Below, in pieces: positions 1 through 6,442 of a stretch of 15,194 nt of DNA (the stretch's first letter is position 1; each line of letters starts with the position of its first letter). Position numbers and translations under genes: made by a program. The notes under the pieces are model-generated. The model was given only the letters and a program-made list of their open reading frames with translations. It made no database searches and had not been told where the DNA came from. The stretch lies in assembly GCA_035250505.1 (NCBI GenBank), contig DATFFC010000020.1, positions 1 to 15,194 on the forward strand, written 5' to 3'. The DNA is from DASSBQ01 sp035250505. GTDB taxonomy: Bacteria > Nitrospirota > Nitrospiria > Nitrospirales > Nitrospiraceae.

Positions 1-54
1 TCCTACCATGGTGGCCCAACAGGCCCACCTTTTCCTTCCATGGATGCTTCTCAT
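1..54 (-). CDS. Partial 5' end of a probable exported protein
   Basis: Only the first 18 codons lie in the window; the frame stays open to the left edge. It starts with an ATG at 54-52, six bases after a perfect AGGAGG (66-61). This is the strongest Shine-Dalgarno in the window and the main reason for calling a gene. The visible peptide, MRSIHGRKRWACWATMVG, begins with several basic residues and then turns more hydrophobic, as in the n-region of a signal peptide or first membrane helix. It lies 238 bases downstream of the second Tat gene on the same strand, so it could be the next gene of that transcript or have its own promoter. Function cannot be read from 18 residues. A chance ATG behind a chance Shine-Dalgarno remains possible. 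Confidence 0.55.
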   Translation of the reverse strand, partial: MRSIHGRKRWACWATMVG

Positions 55-60
55 AGCGTT

Positions 61-66
61 CCTCCT
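61..66 (-). promoter_or_regulatory. Consensus Shine-Dalgarno AGGAGG
   Basis: On the minus strand AGGAGG is followed by six bases and then ATG (54-52). This ribosome-binding site is what makes the otherwise tiny left-edge reading frame credible. Confidence 0.6.
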
Positions 67-292
67 GTGAATTGGATGGCAGCCTCTTCTCCCACCCCAC
101 CGCGGCTGCCGCTTGAACATCCAACCGCTGTTGCACTATGAAGCAACTCGTATGTGTGACTTATGTCGTCCGGAGTCTCAAGTGCCCCCCTGCTCCGGCT
201 CAATCAATACGCGCTCACCGCGACTGGACTCTCCCAGTGTCGACTTGTGATGACGCCGGTCACCCCCTTTCCTTCAAATCGTCGTGTGTAGA
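67..292. other. Intergenic region left of the Tat genes
   Basis: No convincing gene was found on either strand. It holds only weak inverted repeats: CCGGAG/CTCCGG arms at 170-175 and 193-198, and ACTGG/CCAGT arms at 223-227 and 234-238 with a six-base loop. Neither is followed by a T run in the minus-strand direction, so I do not call a Rho-independent terminator. No clear -35/-10 pair for the left-edge gene was seen. Confidence 0.5.
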
Positions 293-592
293 CTAGACCT
301 GTTTCGGCAGACCCGATTCTTCTGCCGCGCGTTCTGCTCCGCTCGTCGCTGCGTTGATTTCGTCCTCTGCTTCCTTCATCGACGCCTGAAAATCCTGCTC
401 CACCATCTTGACTTCCTGCTGGATCATGTTGAGCTCCGGCTCGACGGTCTTCTTCAAATCATCCGCGGTCTCCTTAAACCCCTTCACGGCTTTGCCGACC
501 TGTCGTCCGATTTCGGGCAGCTGCTTGGGGCCGAACAAGAGAAACGCGATGACAAGAATAATGAGGATTTCTCCGGCGCCGAGACCAAACAT
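293..592 (-). CDS. Sec-independent translocase subunit TatA/TatB family
   Basis: 99 residues. An N-terminal hydrophobic helix (about 5-20) with Glu8 is followed by the hinge FGPKQLPEIGRQVGKAVKGF, then an amphipathic helix and a long charged, probably coiled helix rich in Glu and Gln (about 45-90). Family knowledge: TatA/TatB-type subunits sit in the inner membrane and work with TatC to export folded proteins carrying twin-arginine signals. The GPKQLPE hinge and the extended charged helical tail resemble TatB more than TatA. However, many lineages carry several TatA-like paralogues, so TatA versus TatB is not decided here and no symbol is given. It follows the other Tat gene by 47 bases on the same strand, so the two are probably cotranscribed. 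The ATG at 592 directly precedes the helix. Its ribosome-binding site is weak, and the stop is TAG. Confidence 0.93.
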   Translation of the reverse strand: MFGLGAGEILIILVIAFLLFGPKQLPEIGRQVGKAVKGFKETADDLKKTVEPELNMIQQEVKMVEQDFQASMKEAEDEINAATSGAERAAEESGLPKQV

Positions 593-639
593 AGTTCATC
601 CGCTCACAAGCCGAATGCCCTGGGCTCCTCTCACGTTCA

Positions 640-924
640 TTATCCCTGGGTCGCACGCTGCGGCGGCGCGGTCGCCGCCTGTTGGGCGGGCGGCGGTGAA
701 GTAGGTTGAGCCGATTGCTGCACTTGAGCCGGCGGCGGAGCGGGCGGCTGCTCCTCCGTCGAAGCCGTGACGTCGATGGCGTCCGCCTCGTTGACGGACT
801 TCTTGAACCCTTTGATGGCTTTTCCCAGACCTTCTCCCAGCTGTGGAATCTTCCCTGCACCGAAAATAATCAGGACAATGATCAGAATCAGCAGCAATTC
901 CATCCATCCAAATGAACCAAACAT
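640..924 (-). CDS. tatA: Sec-independent translocase subunit TatA
   Basis: 94 residues with the classic TatA plan: a short N-terminus, one membrane helix (about 7-21), the hinge FGAGKIPQLGEGLGKAIKGF and an amphipathic helix ending near residue 45. A Pro/Ala/Gln-rich tail (about 58-94) is probably disordered and cytoplasmic. TatA is thought to oligomerise around TatBC to form the passage for folded substrates. Start ATG at 924 is preceded by AAGGAG with an 11-base gap, slightly long but usable. It is the first gene of the pair with the Tat gene at 293-592, whose hinge differs (GPKQLPE instead of GAGKIPQ). No tatC is in the window. The proline-rich tail is more pronounced than in enterobacterial TatA. 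Confidence 0.93.
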   Translation of the reverse strand: MFGSFGWMELLLILIIVLIIFGAGKIPQLGEGLGKAIKGFKKSVNEADAIDVTASTEEQPPAPPPAQVQQSAQPTSPPPAQQAATAPPQRATQG

Positions 925-1099
925 GGTGTGACGTGCTCCTTATGACGACTCCCCGTCCAAACACCGGTTTCCGGATTCGGAAGGGAGCAACATGGGGACG
1001 CCGGCCGGTCGATCCGGGATGCGAGTTCCATGAACCGACCTTTACGAGCATTGCACCTGATCCCGCAAGGCAGGCGTCCTCGTCAAAATTGCGGGAGAG

Positions 1100-1126
1100 G
1101 CTATAGAAATTCCTCAAAATAGTCAA
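1100..1126 (-). promoter_or_regulatory. Possible promoter of the Tat pair
   Basis: On the minus strand TTGACT (1126-1121) is followed 15 bases later by TATAGC (1105-1100), about 175 bases upstream of tatA. Both hexamers resemble sigma70 consensus, but the spacer is short, so this is tentative. Confidence 0.3.
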
Positions 1127-1151
1127 GCAGATTATCTAGGAAACTTCAAGG

Positions 1152-1171
1152 CTTCGACCTCACGGTCCAAG
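1152..1171 (-). terminator. Weak hairpin after the midA-like gene
   Basis: GACC/GGTC arms around a four-base loop, extended by CTT/AAG across a G-G mismatch, lie 17 bases after the stop at 1188. Only a short T stretch follows, so this is at best a weak terminator. Confidence 0.25.
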
Positions 1172-1187
1172 GAAAAGATCAGCAATG

Positions 1188-2630
1188 TCAGGGACGGAAA
1201 AAGAAATGACAGTAATCGATCGGAGCAGCGGGGGCCCCGAGCACCATCTGGATCGACTCCCGATCGTAGCCGATCTCTTCGAGGTCGCGTTGAGCGCGCG
1301 AGAGCTCTTCCTCGGTGAGGTAGGCAACGGTATCCGGCACACCATGGGGATGGAGCGCGCGCAGCATCGCTTCCATCGCGGCCCGCTCATCGGCGGGAAT
1401 TCCTCCACGCAGTGGGAACTCCAGCCTTCGTGCATACGGACTCTTAACGGTCGCGTTGAGCGCATGGATGGTGCGGATGGTCAGACGATCAAGCTCCCAC
1501 GGTTGCGCTTTCGTCCCCGCCAAGGGGTGACAGGCCAACAAGTCCATCAGCGTGATGACATTGGTATTCAATCGACTGCCGAGAAATTCGCGCTGCTGCT
1601 CGATCGTCACCGCGGAAAGGCCGAGATGTTTGGCCACCATCTCGAGAAGCGTGAAATTGATCATGAAGCTGTATTGTCCGCCGAACTGGCCATAGCAGGG
1701 TTTGTCCGGGTCGTTCAAGACTCTCTTATCGGCCGCCCCCGCGTCGAAGCTGCTGAACCCGACGGCATGGGGCGACAGCAGGCGTTTCGCCTCACGGAGA
1801 CTCGCAGCGGCCCCCAGATTGACCGGCACTAGGACCTGATCGTCGATGAGCTTCAGGAAATCGGTGATGGTCTTCCGGTATGGGACATCCTTCCAATCGA
1901 TCTTGTGGTATTCCTTTTCCCAGACGATGTCGTCGAAAAATGCCGGGAAGGCGGCAAGCGTCTGGGCATCTTTCTCTCCGAACGCGCGGACGAATTCAGA
2001 CCAATTGGAGATGGCGGCCGCCTTGTCCTCGCTCAAATTCGGCCTGAGATGTTCTTCTTCGACCTCCCCGTCCTTCTTGACGACCAATTTCGTCGGCAGG
2101 TCATTCCAGAGCTCGTTGCAAATAATCCGGTCCACCGTCCCGTCCTTGACGGACTGCAACTGCTGGACATCGGCACACAACGTGTCCACGCGGTCGCGGT
2201 GCGGGGCAAGATCCGGGTGCGCCTGGGCCGCTGCTAAGGTGTCCGGCAACACATCGACAAGGATGTAGCGTACACGCGGGTAGACGCGGTTATCCTTATC
2301 CAAAGTCTTGAGATGGCTCAAAAAGCAGGCCGCCAGATTACCGTTCCCCGGACCCCATTCCATGATCGTCAGCGGAACGGCACCCTCGGCCGGTGGGGAA
2401 GAAGCGGCCTCACGCTTGAGGACCTTCTGGTAGTAGTCGACAGCCAACGCATGGGCCAGTCGATAGTCGCCGGATGCGAAGGTCTGCGAATAGGAATGGA
2501 GTTGGGTCCCTCGGAGACGGTAAAAGAGGTGATTGATATGGGCCTGCCACACGTCCACCGGCCGATACTCCCCGAGCGGCTGCGGCAACGCATCCAAGTC
2601 CTGTAGCTGGCCGGTGACCTCTTGTTCCAT
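1188..2630 (-). CDS. MidA/NDUFAF7-type SAM-dependent methyltransferase
   Basis: 480 residues. The SAM-binding glycine loop is EWGPGNGNL (about 91-99). The family-typical acidic/aromatic signature appears as CNELWNDLPTKLVV (about 171-184). A later block, GQYSFMINFTLLEMVAKHLGL (about 318-338), fits the conserved C-terminal part of the MidA (DUF185) family, normally seen as a D(V/I)DF-type motif before a TQxxFL-like stretch; here EQQREFL follows. Family knowledge: NDUFAF7 methylates an arginine in a complex I subunit in mitochondria; bacterial substrates are mostly unknown. The protein is longer than typical members (about 350-440), with an extra C-terminal part of roughly 110 residues. The N-terminal motif also differs, so target specificity may differ. 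AGAGGCG lies seven to eight bases before the ATG. The gene is divergent from the secreted-protein gene at 2760. Confidence 0.85.
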   Translation of the reverse strand: MEQEVTGQLQDLDALPQPLGEYRPVDVWQAHINHLFYRLRGTQLHSYSQTFASGDYRLAHALAVDYYQKVLKREAASSPPAEGAVPLTIMEWGPGNGNLAACFLSHLKTLDKDNRVYPRVRYILVDVLPDTLAAAQAHPDLAPHRDRVDTLCADVQQLQSVKDGTVDRIICNELWNDLPTKLVVKKDGEVEEEHLRPNLSEDKAAAISNWSEFVRAFGEKDAQTLAAFPAFFDDIVWEKEYHKIDWKDVPYRKTITDFLKLIDDQVLVPVNLGAAASLREAKRLLSPHAVGFSSFDAGAADKRVLNDPDKPCYGQFGGQYSFMINFTLLEMVAKHLGLSAVTIEQQREFLGSRLNTNVITLMDLLACHPLAGTKAQPWELDRLTIRTIHALNATVKSPYARRLEFPLRGGIPADERAAMEAMLRALHPHGVPDTVAYLTEEELSRAQRDLEEIGYDRESIQMVLGAPAAPIDYCHFFFRP

Positions 2631-2664
2631 TTAACGCCTCTTAACCGCCTCGCAAGAAAGGCGG

Positions 2665-2694
2665 ATTCTAACAGGAAGAGATTTTGGCCTGCAA
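2665..2694 (-). promoter_or_regulatory. Probable promoter of the midA-like gene
   Basis: On the minus strand TTGCAG (2694-2689), an 18-base spacer and TAGAAT (2670-2665; 5 of 6 to consensus), about 35 bases before the ATG. The -10 sits in CTGTTAGAATCC, identical to the element before phoH. The -35 is poor; the TG before the -10 may compensate. Confidence 0.5.
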
Positions 2695-2723
2695 CCGCAG
2701 CGCCGGCGTCGGCATCGACTTTC

Positions 2724-2753
2724 TTGACACTCGGTCGCCGACGGGTGTACCAC
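2724..2753 (+). promoter_or_regulatory. Possible promoter of the secreted-protein gene
   Basis: A perfect TTGACA (2724-2729) is followed after 18 bases by the poor -10 candidate TACCAC (2748-2753). If used, transcription would begin almost on the ATG at 2760. The -10 match is weak. Confidence 0.3.
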
Positions 2754-2759
2754 GTCACT

Positions 2760-3380
2760 ATGGACTGTTCGCGTGTGAACTTCCCCGCGATAGCACGCCG
2801 GTTCTGCCTCCCTTGCAGTCTCCCTCTTGTCGTGATTCTTTATGCAGCCTCGGCCTTTCCCGAGGAGTTTCCCTTGACACGCAATGTGCCGATTCCCGAC
2901 TTCCAGAACCGCGCACAGGACGTTCGTCCGTACGATTTTGATGCACCGCCGGAAGGGATGTTTCGATCCATCGTCCTCTCGGAATCCTTTGAAGAAGAAT
3001 TGGGTTTCCAACGGACCCATGAGATCGTCCCGGTCAAGCCGACGGAACAGTTTCAGTCGAACTCGGCCCCCGTCTACATCGTGTTTAAACTCCACCAGCA
3101 CTATCAGTCTTTTCTGCTGTTCGGCCTCTGTTATCCCGAGGAAGTGGCCGACTTGGACGCGGCGGCCGTTGTGAGCCAGGATTCGATGTACGTCGCGCTG
3201 GAAGACGATACCGGCTATCTCAGACTTCTGGCTCCTCAGGGTGGTTGGAAGCCCGGTCGTTACAAGATTCTCATCCACGCAGGCGAGCAGGTGAACGATA
3301 TGTCCTTGATGGGTACGATGCGATTTACGATGGCCGGAACACAGAGTTCCGCCGCGTCTTCCCTGGTTCCCTCACCCTAG
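2760..3380 (+). CDS. Uncharacterised secreted protein
   Basis: 206 residues; family not recognised. An N-terminal signal peptide is visible: basic residues (Arg5, Arg13, Arg14), a hydrophobic core CSLPLVVILYAASAF and a probable cleavage near ASA-F. The mature part has alternating short beta-type segments (VYIVFKL, FLLFGLC, SMYVALED, GRYKILIHAG, GTMRFTM) and ends with a Ser/Pro-rich tail. The late stretch GWKPGRYKILIHAGEQVND reads like a strand-turn-strand of an Ig-like or ligand-binding beta domain. I infer a periplasmic or outer-membrane-facing role. The frame is open further upstream to 2622, but that extension would run into the divergent midA-like gene and hide the signal peptide, so ATG 2760 is chosen. 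No Shine-Dalgarno precedes it. It is separated from the glycosyltransferase cassette by its own intergenic region. Confidence 0.75.
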   Translation: MDCSRVNFPAIARRFCLPCSLPLVVILYAASAFPEEFPLTRNVPIPDFQNRAQDVRPYDFDAPPEGMFRSIVLSESFEEELGFQRTHEIVPVKPTEQFQSNSAPVYIVFKLHQHYQSFLLFGLCYPEEVADLDAAAVVSQDSMYVALEDDTGYLRLLAPQGGWKPGRYKILIHAGEQVNDMSLMGTMRFTMAGTQSSAASSLVPSP

Positions 3381-3395
3381 TAACGGTTGCATCCG

Positions 3396-3449
3396 ATCTG
3401 CTTGATATCTGCATGGGATAATGCGATCGCGTCGATCGGGATATCAGAT
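3396..3449 (+). repeat. Imperfect inverted repeat after the secreted-protein gene
   Basis: ATCTG-ctt-GATATC (3396-3409) faces GATATCAGAT (3440-3449): ten pairs interrupted by a three-base bulge. Between the arms lies the perfect palindrome GCGATCGC (3423-3430). No T tract follows. It may be a terminator-like hairpin or a protein-binding site near the promoter at 3477; function is unknown. Confidence 0.4.
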
Positions 3450-3476
3450 GAGCCCGCGGCTGGTCGGTCGAGTCGT

Positions 3477-3505
3477 TTGACGCTCATGGAAGCCTTCTGT
3501 AGAAT
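3477..3505 (+). promoter_or_regulatory. Sigma70-type promoter of the glycosyltransferase cassette
   Basis: TTGACG (3477-3482), an ideal 17-base spacer and TAGAAT (3500-3505); each hexamer matches consensus at five of six positions. Transcription would begin near 3512. That leaves too little room for a ribosome site before the TTG at 3527 and favours ATG 3551 as the start of the next gene. Confidence 0.65.
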
Positions 3506-3550
3506 GCGCGACGTGCCTGGCTATGATTGTCGGAAAAGCTGTCTTGCTCC

Positions 3551-4297
3551 ATGACCGGAGTCTCCCGCCTATGGGCGTCCGTCATCATCCCCGTCAAGGA
3601 TGAACGGGACAATCTGGTTCCTTTGACTCAGCAACTGCTGCAGTTCTTGAAGTCGCGGGACGAGTCGCGATCGGCCCCGTTCGAAATTCTCTTTGTCGAT
3701 GACGGAAGTTCCGACGGCAGCAGCGAGCTGTTGGATGAGCTGGCTGATCAGCATCCCGAGGTGACGGTGATCCATTTCGACCGCAACTACGGCCAGTCCT
3801 CCGCCTTCGATGCCGGCTTTACCCGCTCGCGCGGCGACCTGGTCATCACGATGGATGGAGATTTACAGAACGATCCGGCTGATATCGGCACATTGCTGGC
3901 CCATATCAAAGACTTTGATCTCGTCTGCGGATGGCGAACGAACCGGCATGACAGCGTGGTCCGGAAGGTGTCTTCACGCATAGCGAACGCCGTCCGGAGC
4001 GCAGTCACGGGCGATCGGGTTCATGATACCGGCTGTTCGTTGAAAATTTTCCGTCGTCCCGTCGTGGCCAAACTGCAGATGTTTGAGGGGATGCACCGTT
4101 TCTTTCCCGCTCTTGCCCTCATGCATGGCTTCACCATTACGGAGGTTCCGGTGCGGCATCATCCCCGCACTCGCGGTGTCTCCAAATATGGCGTGGGCAA
4201 CCGCCTCTTCAAAGGCCTGTACGACCTCATCGCCGTTCGGTGGATGCAGCAGCGCTGTCTGCGATACCGATTCCGCATGCCGAAGATTTCTTCCTAG
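3551..4297 (+). CDS. Family 2 glycosyltransferase (polyprenyl-phosphate sugar synthase type)
   Basis: 248 residues from ATG 3551; an in-frame TTG at 3527 would add eight. The fold follows the GT2 (GT-A) plan: ASVIIPVKDE nucleotide-binding start, LFVDDGSSDGS (about 47-57), RNYGQSSAFDAGF, the metal-binding MDGDLQNDP (about 101-109), and HDTGCSLKIFRR (about 158-169). Near the C-terminus, RTRGVSKYGVGNR is typical of dolichol-/undecaprenyl-phosphate sugar synthases such as DPM1 or ArnC. Those enzymes charge a polyprenyl phosphate with a sugar on the cytoplasmic face. Unlike ArnC, it has no C-terminal membrane helices and ends soon after the catalytic domain. The next two genes encode a small membrane protein and a polyprenyl-sugar-dependent transferase, which supports a role as donor synthase of the cassette. 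The sugar cannot be read from the sequence. The promoter at 3477 lies directly upstream. Confidence 0.92.
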   Translation: MTGVSRLWASVIIPVKDERDNLVPLTQQLLQFLKSRDESRSAPFEILFVDDGSSDGSSELLDELADQHPEVTVIHFDRNYGQSSAFDAGFTRSRGDLVITMDGDLQNDPADIGTLLAHIKDFDLVCGWRTNRHDSVVRKVSSRIANAVRSAVTGDRVHDTGCSLKIFRRPVVAKLQMFEGMHRFFPALALMHGFTITEVPVRHHPRTRGVSKYGVGNRLFKGLYDLIAVRWMQQRCLRYRFRMPKISS

Positions 4298-4319
4298 ACC
4301 CCTCGCCGGGAACCTTCCC

Positions 4320-4622
4320 ATGAGCACGACCGAAGCGATCTGGCTGGCAATCGGATTTTTGGGCCAGGGCGTTTTCTTTATGCGGTGGGTCGTCCAGTGG
4401 GTCGCGTCCGAGCGCAGCGCCCGCAGTCGCGTGCCGACTGCATTCTGGTACATGAGCCTCATCGGGGGCCTCATCACATTGGCCTACGCGATCTATCGAA
4501 GAGATCCGGTGTTCATCGCCGGCCAAAGCGTCGGGGCGCTCGTGTACCTTCGCAATCTGATGTTGATCTATAGGCCCGGCCGGACAGACGCCGCAGCAGC
4601 GACGCCGACGACCAAGTCCTGA
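4320..4622 (+). CDS. Stand-alone LAB_N-domain membrane protein
   Basis: 100 residues matching the lipid-A-disaccharide synthase N-terminal domain family (LAB_N). Visible signatures are FMRWVVQWVASERSARSRVP, FWYMSLIGG, YAIYRRDPVFIAGQ and YLRNLMLIYR. About three membrane helices are expected (5-25, 40-58, 63-82). Despite its name, this domain alone is not the LpxB catalytic enzyme. Small LAB_N proteins occur next to GT2 and GT39 genes in Gram-negative genomes, but their role is poorly defined. Here it sits 22 bases after the GT2 stop and overlaps the GT39 start (TGATG), so it is almost certainly part of one transcript. I infer that it anchors or helps present the lipid-linked sugar. ATG 4320 is used; the frame is open upstream to 4083, but that part lies inside the GT2 gene. 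Confidence 0.9.
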   Translation: MSTTEAIWLAIGFLGQGVFFMRWVVQWVASERSARSRVPTAFWYMSLIGGLITLAYAIYRRDPVFIAGQSVGALVYLRNLMLIYRPGRTDAAAATPTTKS

Positions 4623-6442
4623 TGAATTCCTCCGTTCCGCCCCTGTCCAACCATCAAGCCGTGACAACTATTGAAGCCGGATCGGTGCGTCCGCTGCAGT
4701 TGATTCTGCTGCTCGCTTTGGCCGGGATTCTGTTTTTTCTCGGCCTCGGCTCGATGGGGTTGACGGATCGGGATGAGGGACGCAACGCCGAAGCCGGCCG
4801 GGAGATGTATGAGCAGGGCCAATGGATCAGCCCGACTTTCAACTATGAGCCCCGGTTTGCCAAGCCGGTGTTCGTGTACTGGCTCATGAGTCTCTCCTAC
4901 CACCTGTTCGGCGTCACCGAGTTGGCCGCGCGGCTGCCGTCGGCGATCGCAGGAATGAGCCTGATTTTCCTCCAGTATGTGTTTCTCACCCGATGCAGAG
5001 GATCCGCGGTCGGCCTGTTCGGGGCTGCGATGTTGCTCCTGAACGTCGAAATTGTCGGTCTGGGCCGCATGGCCTTGACCGACAGCGTTCTAAATGTCTT
5101 CGTCACGCTCGCCTTGTTCGGTTTCTGGCTGGGCTATCACGGAGACGGCGCCTCACGTCATTGGTTATGGCTCTTTTATATCGGGATGGCCCTCGCGACG
5201 CTGACCAAAGGGCCTATCGGAGTGCTCATCCCGCTCATCACCGTCGCAGGCTATCTTTCATTGGTACGCGATTGGCGGCGCTTCTGGGCGCGAGGGTATC
5301 CTCTCGCCGGGATGGCGCTCTGTCTGTTACTGGCGACTCCCTGGTATGTCGCCATGTTGATGATTCACGGCGACCACTACACGACCTCCGCGCAGACCGA
5401 TACGGTGGGGCGGTTCTTGGGAGCCATGGAAGGGCATGGCGGCACGCCGCTCTTCTATATTCCAATCCTCATCGTGGGATTCTTTCCCTGGAGCGGGTGG
5501 CTGCCGTTTGCTTGGTACCGGGCCTTCACGAGCTGGCGCGCCGCCCGCAAGCAGAATCCTGCGGATCCTCACGGCAACTCGAGCAGGTCGTTGTTCACGC
5601 ACGGAACACCGCTTGATGATCGGCTGGACTGGTTTGCCGCGGTGTGGCTCACAGCCGGATTGGTTTTTTTCAGTCTGTCTTCAACCCGGCTGCCTCACTA
5701 TATCGCACCGCTGTTCCCCGCAGCGGCGATCCTCACTGCCTCCTTCTGGCATCGTAGCGTCGTCGATGATGAGTTGCCCGGCGTTCGAGCGGCCATTCAT
5801 ACGATGACCGGGCTTGGCTATCTGCTGGCCTTGGGGTTTGCCGCGGTTCCGGCCCTGTATGATCGTCTGGCGGGGCAAATAACCAGCGAATTCCCGGCCG
5901 CCGCACAGGTCCACGTTGGAAACGGTCCCTACATGATCGCCTTGGCCCTGTTGCTCGGCATGGCGATGGTCAGCTACTTTGGACTCAGCCATCGGCGCCG
6001 GCCGGCCGCATTCTGGGCGGCCGGCGCCTCGTTCGCCATGATGGCTCTACTGGCCACACAGTTCATTTTGCCGATTGTGAATTATTATTTCATCGAACCG
6101 CCGCAGAGATTGGCGGAAGTAGCGGGGTTAAATCTGACTCCCCAGGACCGTCTGGTGATTTACGGGCAGCCCCGTCCCTCGCTCGTGTTCTACGCGCGAC
6201 GCAAAGCGATTCTCGTCCCTCTCAATGAAGAACAGAATATCACGCAGTACCTGACCCAATCGGGACGGACGATGATTCTCTTGCCCCAGGCGTTACGATC
6301 GAAACTCCCGGCTGAGACAGCCGAGTATCCCGTCGTTCTCCAACACAATGGCTATATTCTGTTATCCGATCGATCTATGGTCCGCACACCACCGCCCACG
6401 CCGCCGGAGGACGCGCCGCGTCCCCGTATCCCCGGACATTAA
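4622..6442 (+). CDS. ArnT-like membrane glycosyltransferase (GT39/PMT_2 family)
   Basis: 606 residues. After a first membrane helix (about 25-42) comes the periplasmic loop with LTDRDEGRNAEAGREM (about 47-62), holding the acidic DRDEGR motif of GT-C transferases, then PRFAKPVFVYWL and ELAARLPSAIAG. These are typical of ArnT/PMT-type enzymes. About ten or more further hydrophobic helices follow, with a soluble C-terminal part (from about 480) and a Pro-rich end. Family knowledge: these proteins move a sugar from a polyprenyl-phosphate donor to an acceptor on the outer face of the inner membrane; ArnT uses lipid A. Its start overlaps the LAB_N stop by one base (TGATG) and it has no own Shine-Dalgarno, so coupling is likely. 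The acceptor could be lipid A, another glycan or a protein. The stop interlocks with that of the convergent PAP2 gene. Confidence 0.9.
   Translation: MNSSVPPLSNHQAVTTIEAGSVRPLQLILLLALAGILFFLGLGSMGLTDRDEGRNAEAGREMYEQGQWISPTFNYEPRFAKPVFVYWLMSLSYHLFGVTELAARLPSAIAGMSLIFLQYVFLTRCRGSAVGLFGAAMLLLNVEIVGLGRMALTDSVLNVFVTLALFGFWLGYHGDGASRHWLWLFYIGMALATLTKGPIGVLIPLITVAGYLSLVRDWRRFWARGYPLAGMALCLLLATPWYVAMLMIHGDHYTTSAQTDTVGRFLGAMEGHGGTPLFYIPILIVGFFPWSGWLPFAWYRAFTSWRAARKQNPADPHGNSSRSLFTHGTPLDDRLDWFAAVWLTAGLVFFSLSSTRLPHYIAPLFPAAAILTASFWHRSVVDDELPGVRAAIHTMTGLGYLLALGFAAVPALYDRLAGQITSEFPAAAQVHVGNGPYMIALALLLGMAMVSYFGLSHRRRPAAFWAAGASFAMMALLATQFILPIVNYYFIEPPQRLAEVAGLNLTPQDRLVIYGQPRPSLVFYARRKAILVPLNEEQNITQYLTQSGRTMILLPQALRSKLPAETAEYPVVLQHNGYILLSDRSMVRTPPPTPPEDAPRPRIPGH

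Noticed and set aside
1..141. Plus-strand frame open from the left edge, ending TGA at 139-141
   Set aside because: 46 codons rich in Pro, Ser and Ala with no family character; the minus-strand start with AGGAGG in the same place is better supported.
596..1126. 176-codon minus-strand frame overlapping tatA
   Set aside because: Different frame across tatA; Arg-rich and low-complexity, no support.
1185..1832. 215-codon plus-strand frame opposite the midA-like gene
   Set aside because: Antisense shadow; no recognisable motif or ribosome site, while the minus-strand frame carries the methyltransferase signatures.
3423..3430. GCGATCGC as a HIP1-type repeat
   Set aside because: It was noticed only once while reading the window; a single copy of an 8-base palindrome is not evidence for a repeat family.
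4083..4319. Upstream extension of the LAB_N gene
   Set aside because: Lies inside the GT2 gene in another frame; the LAB_N domain begins just after ATG 4320.
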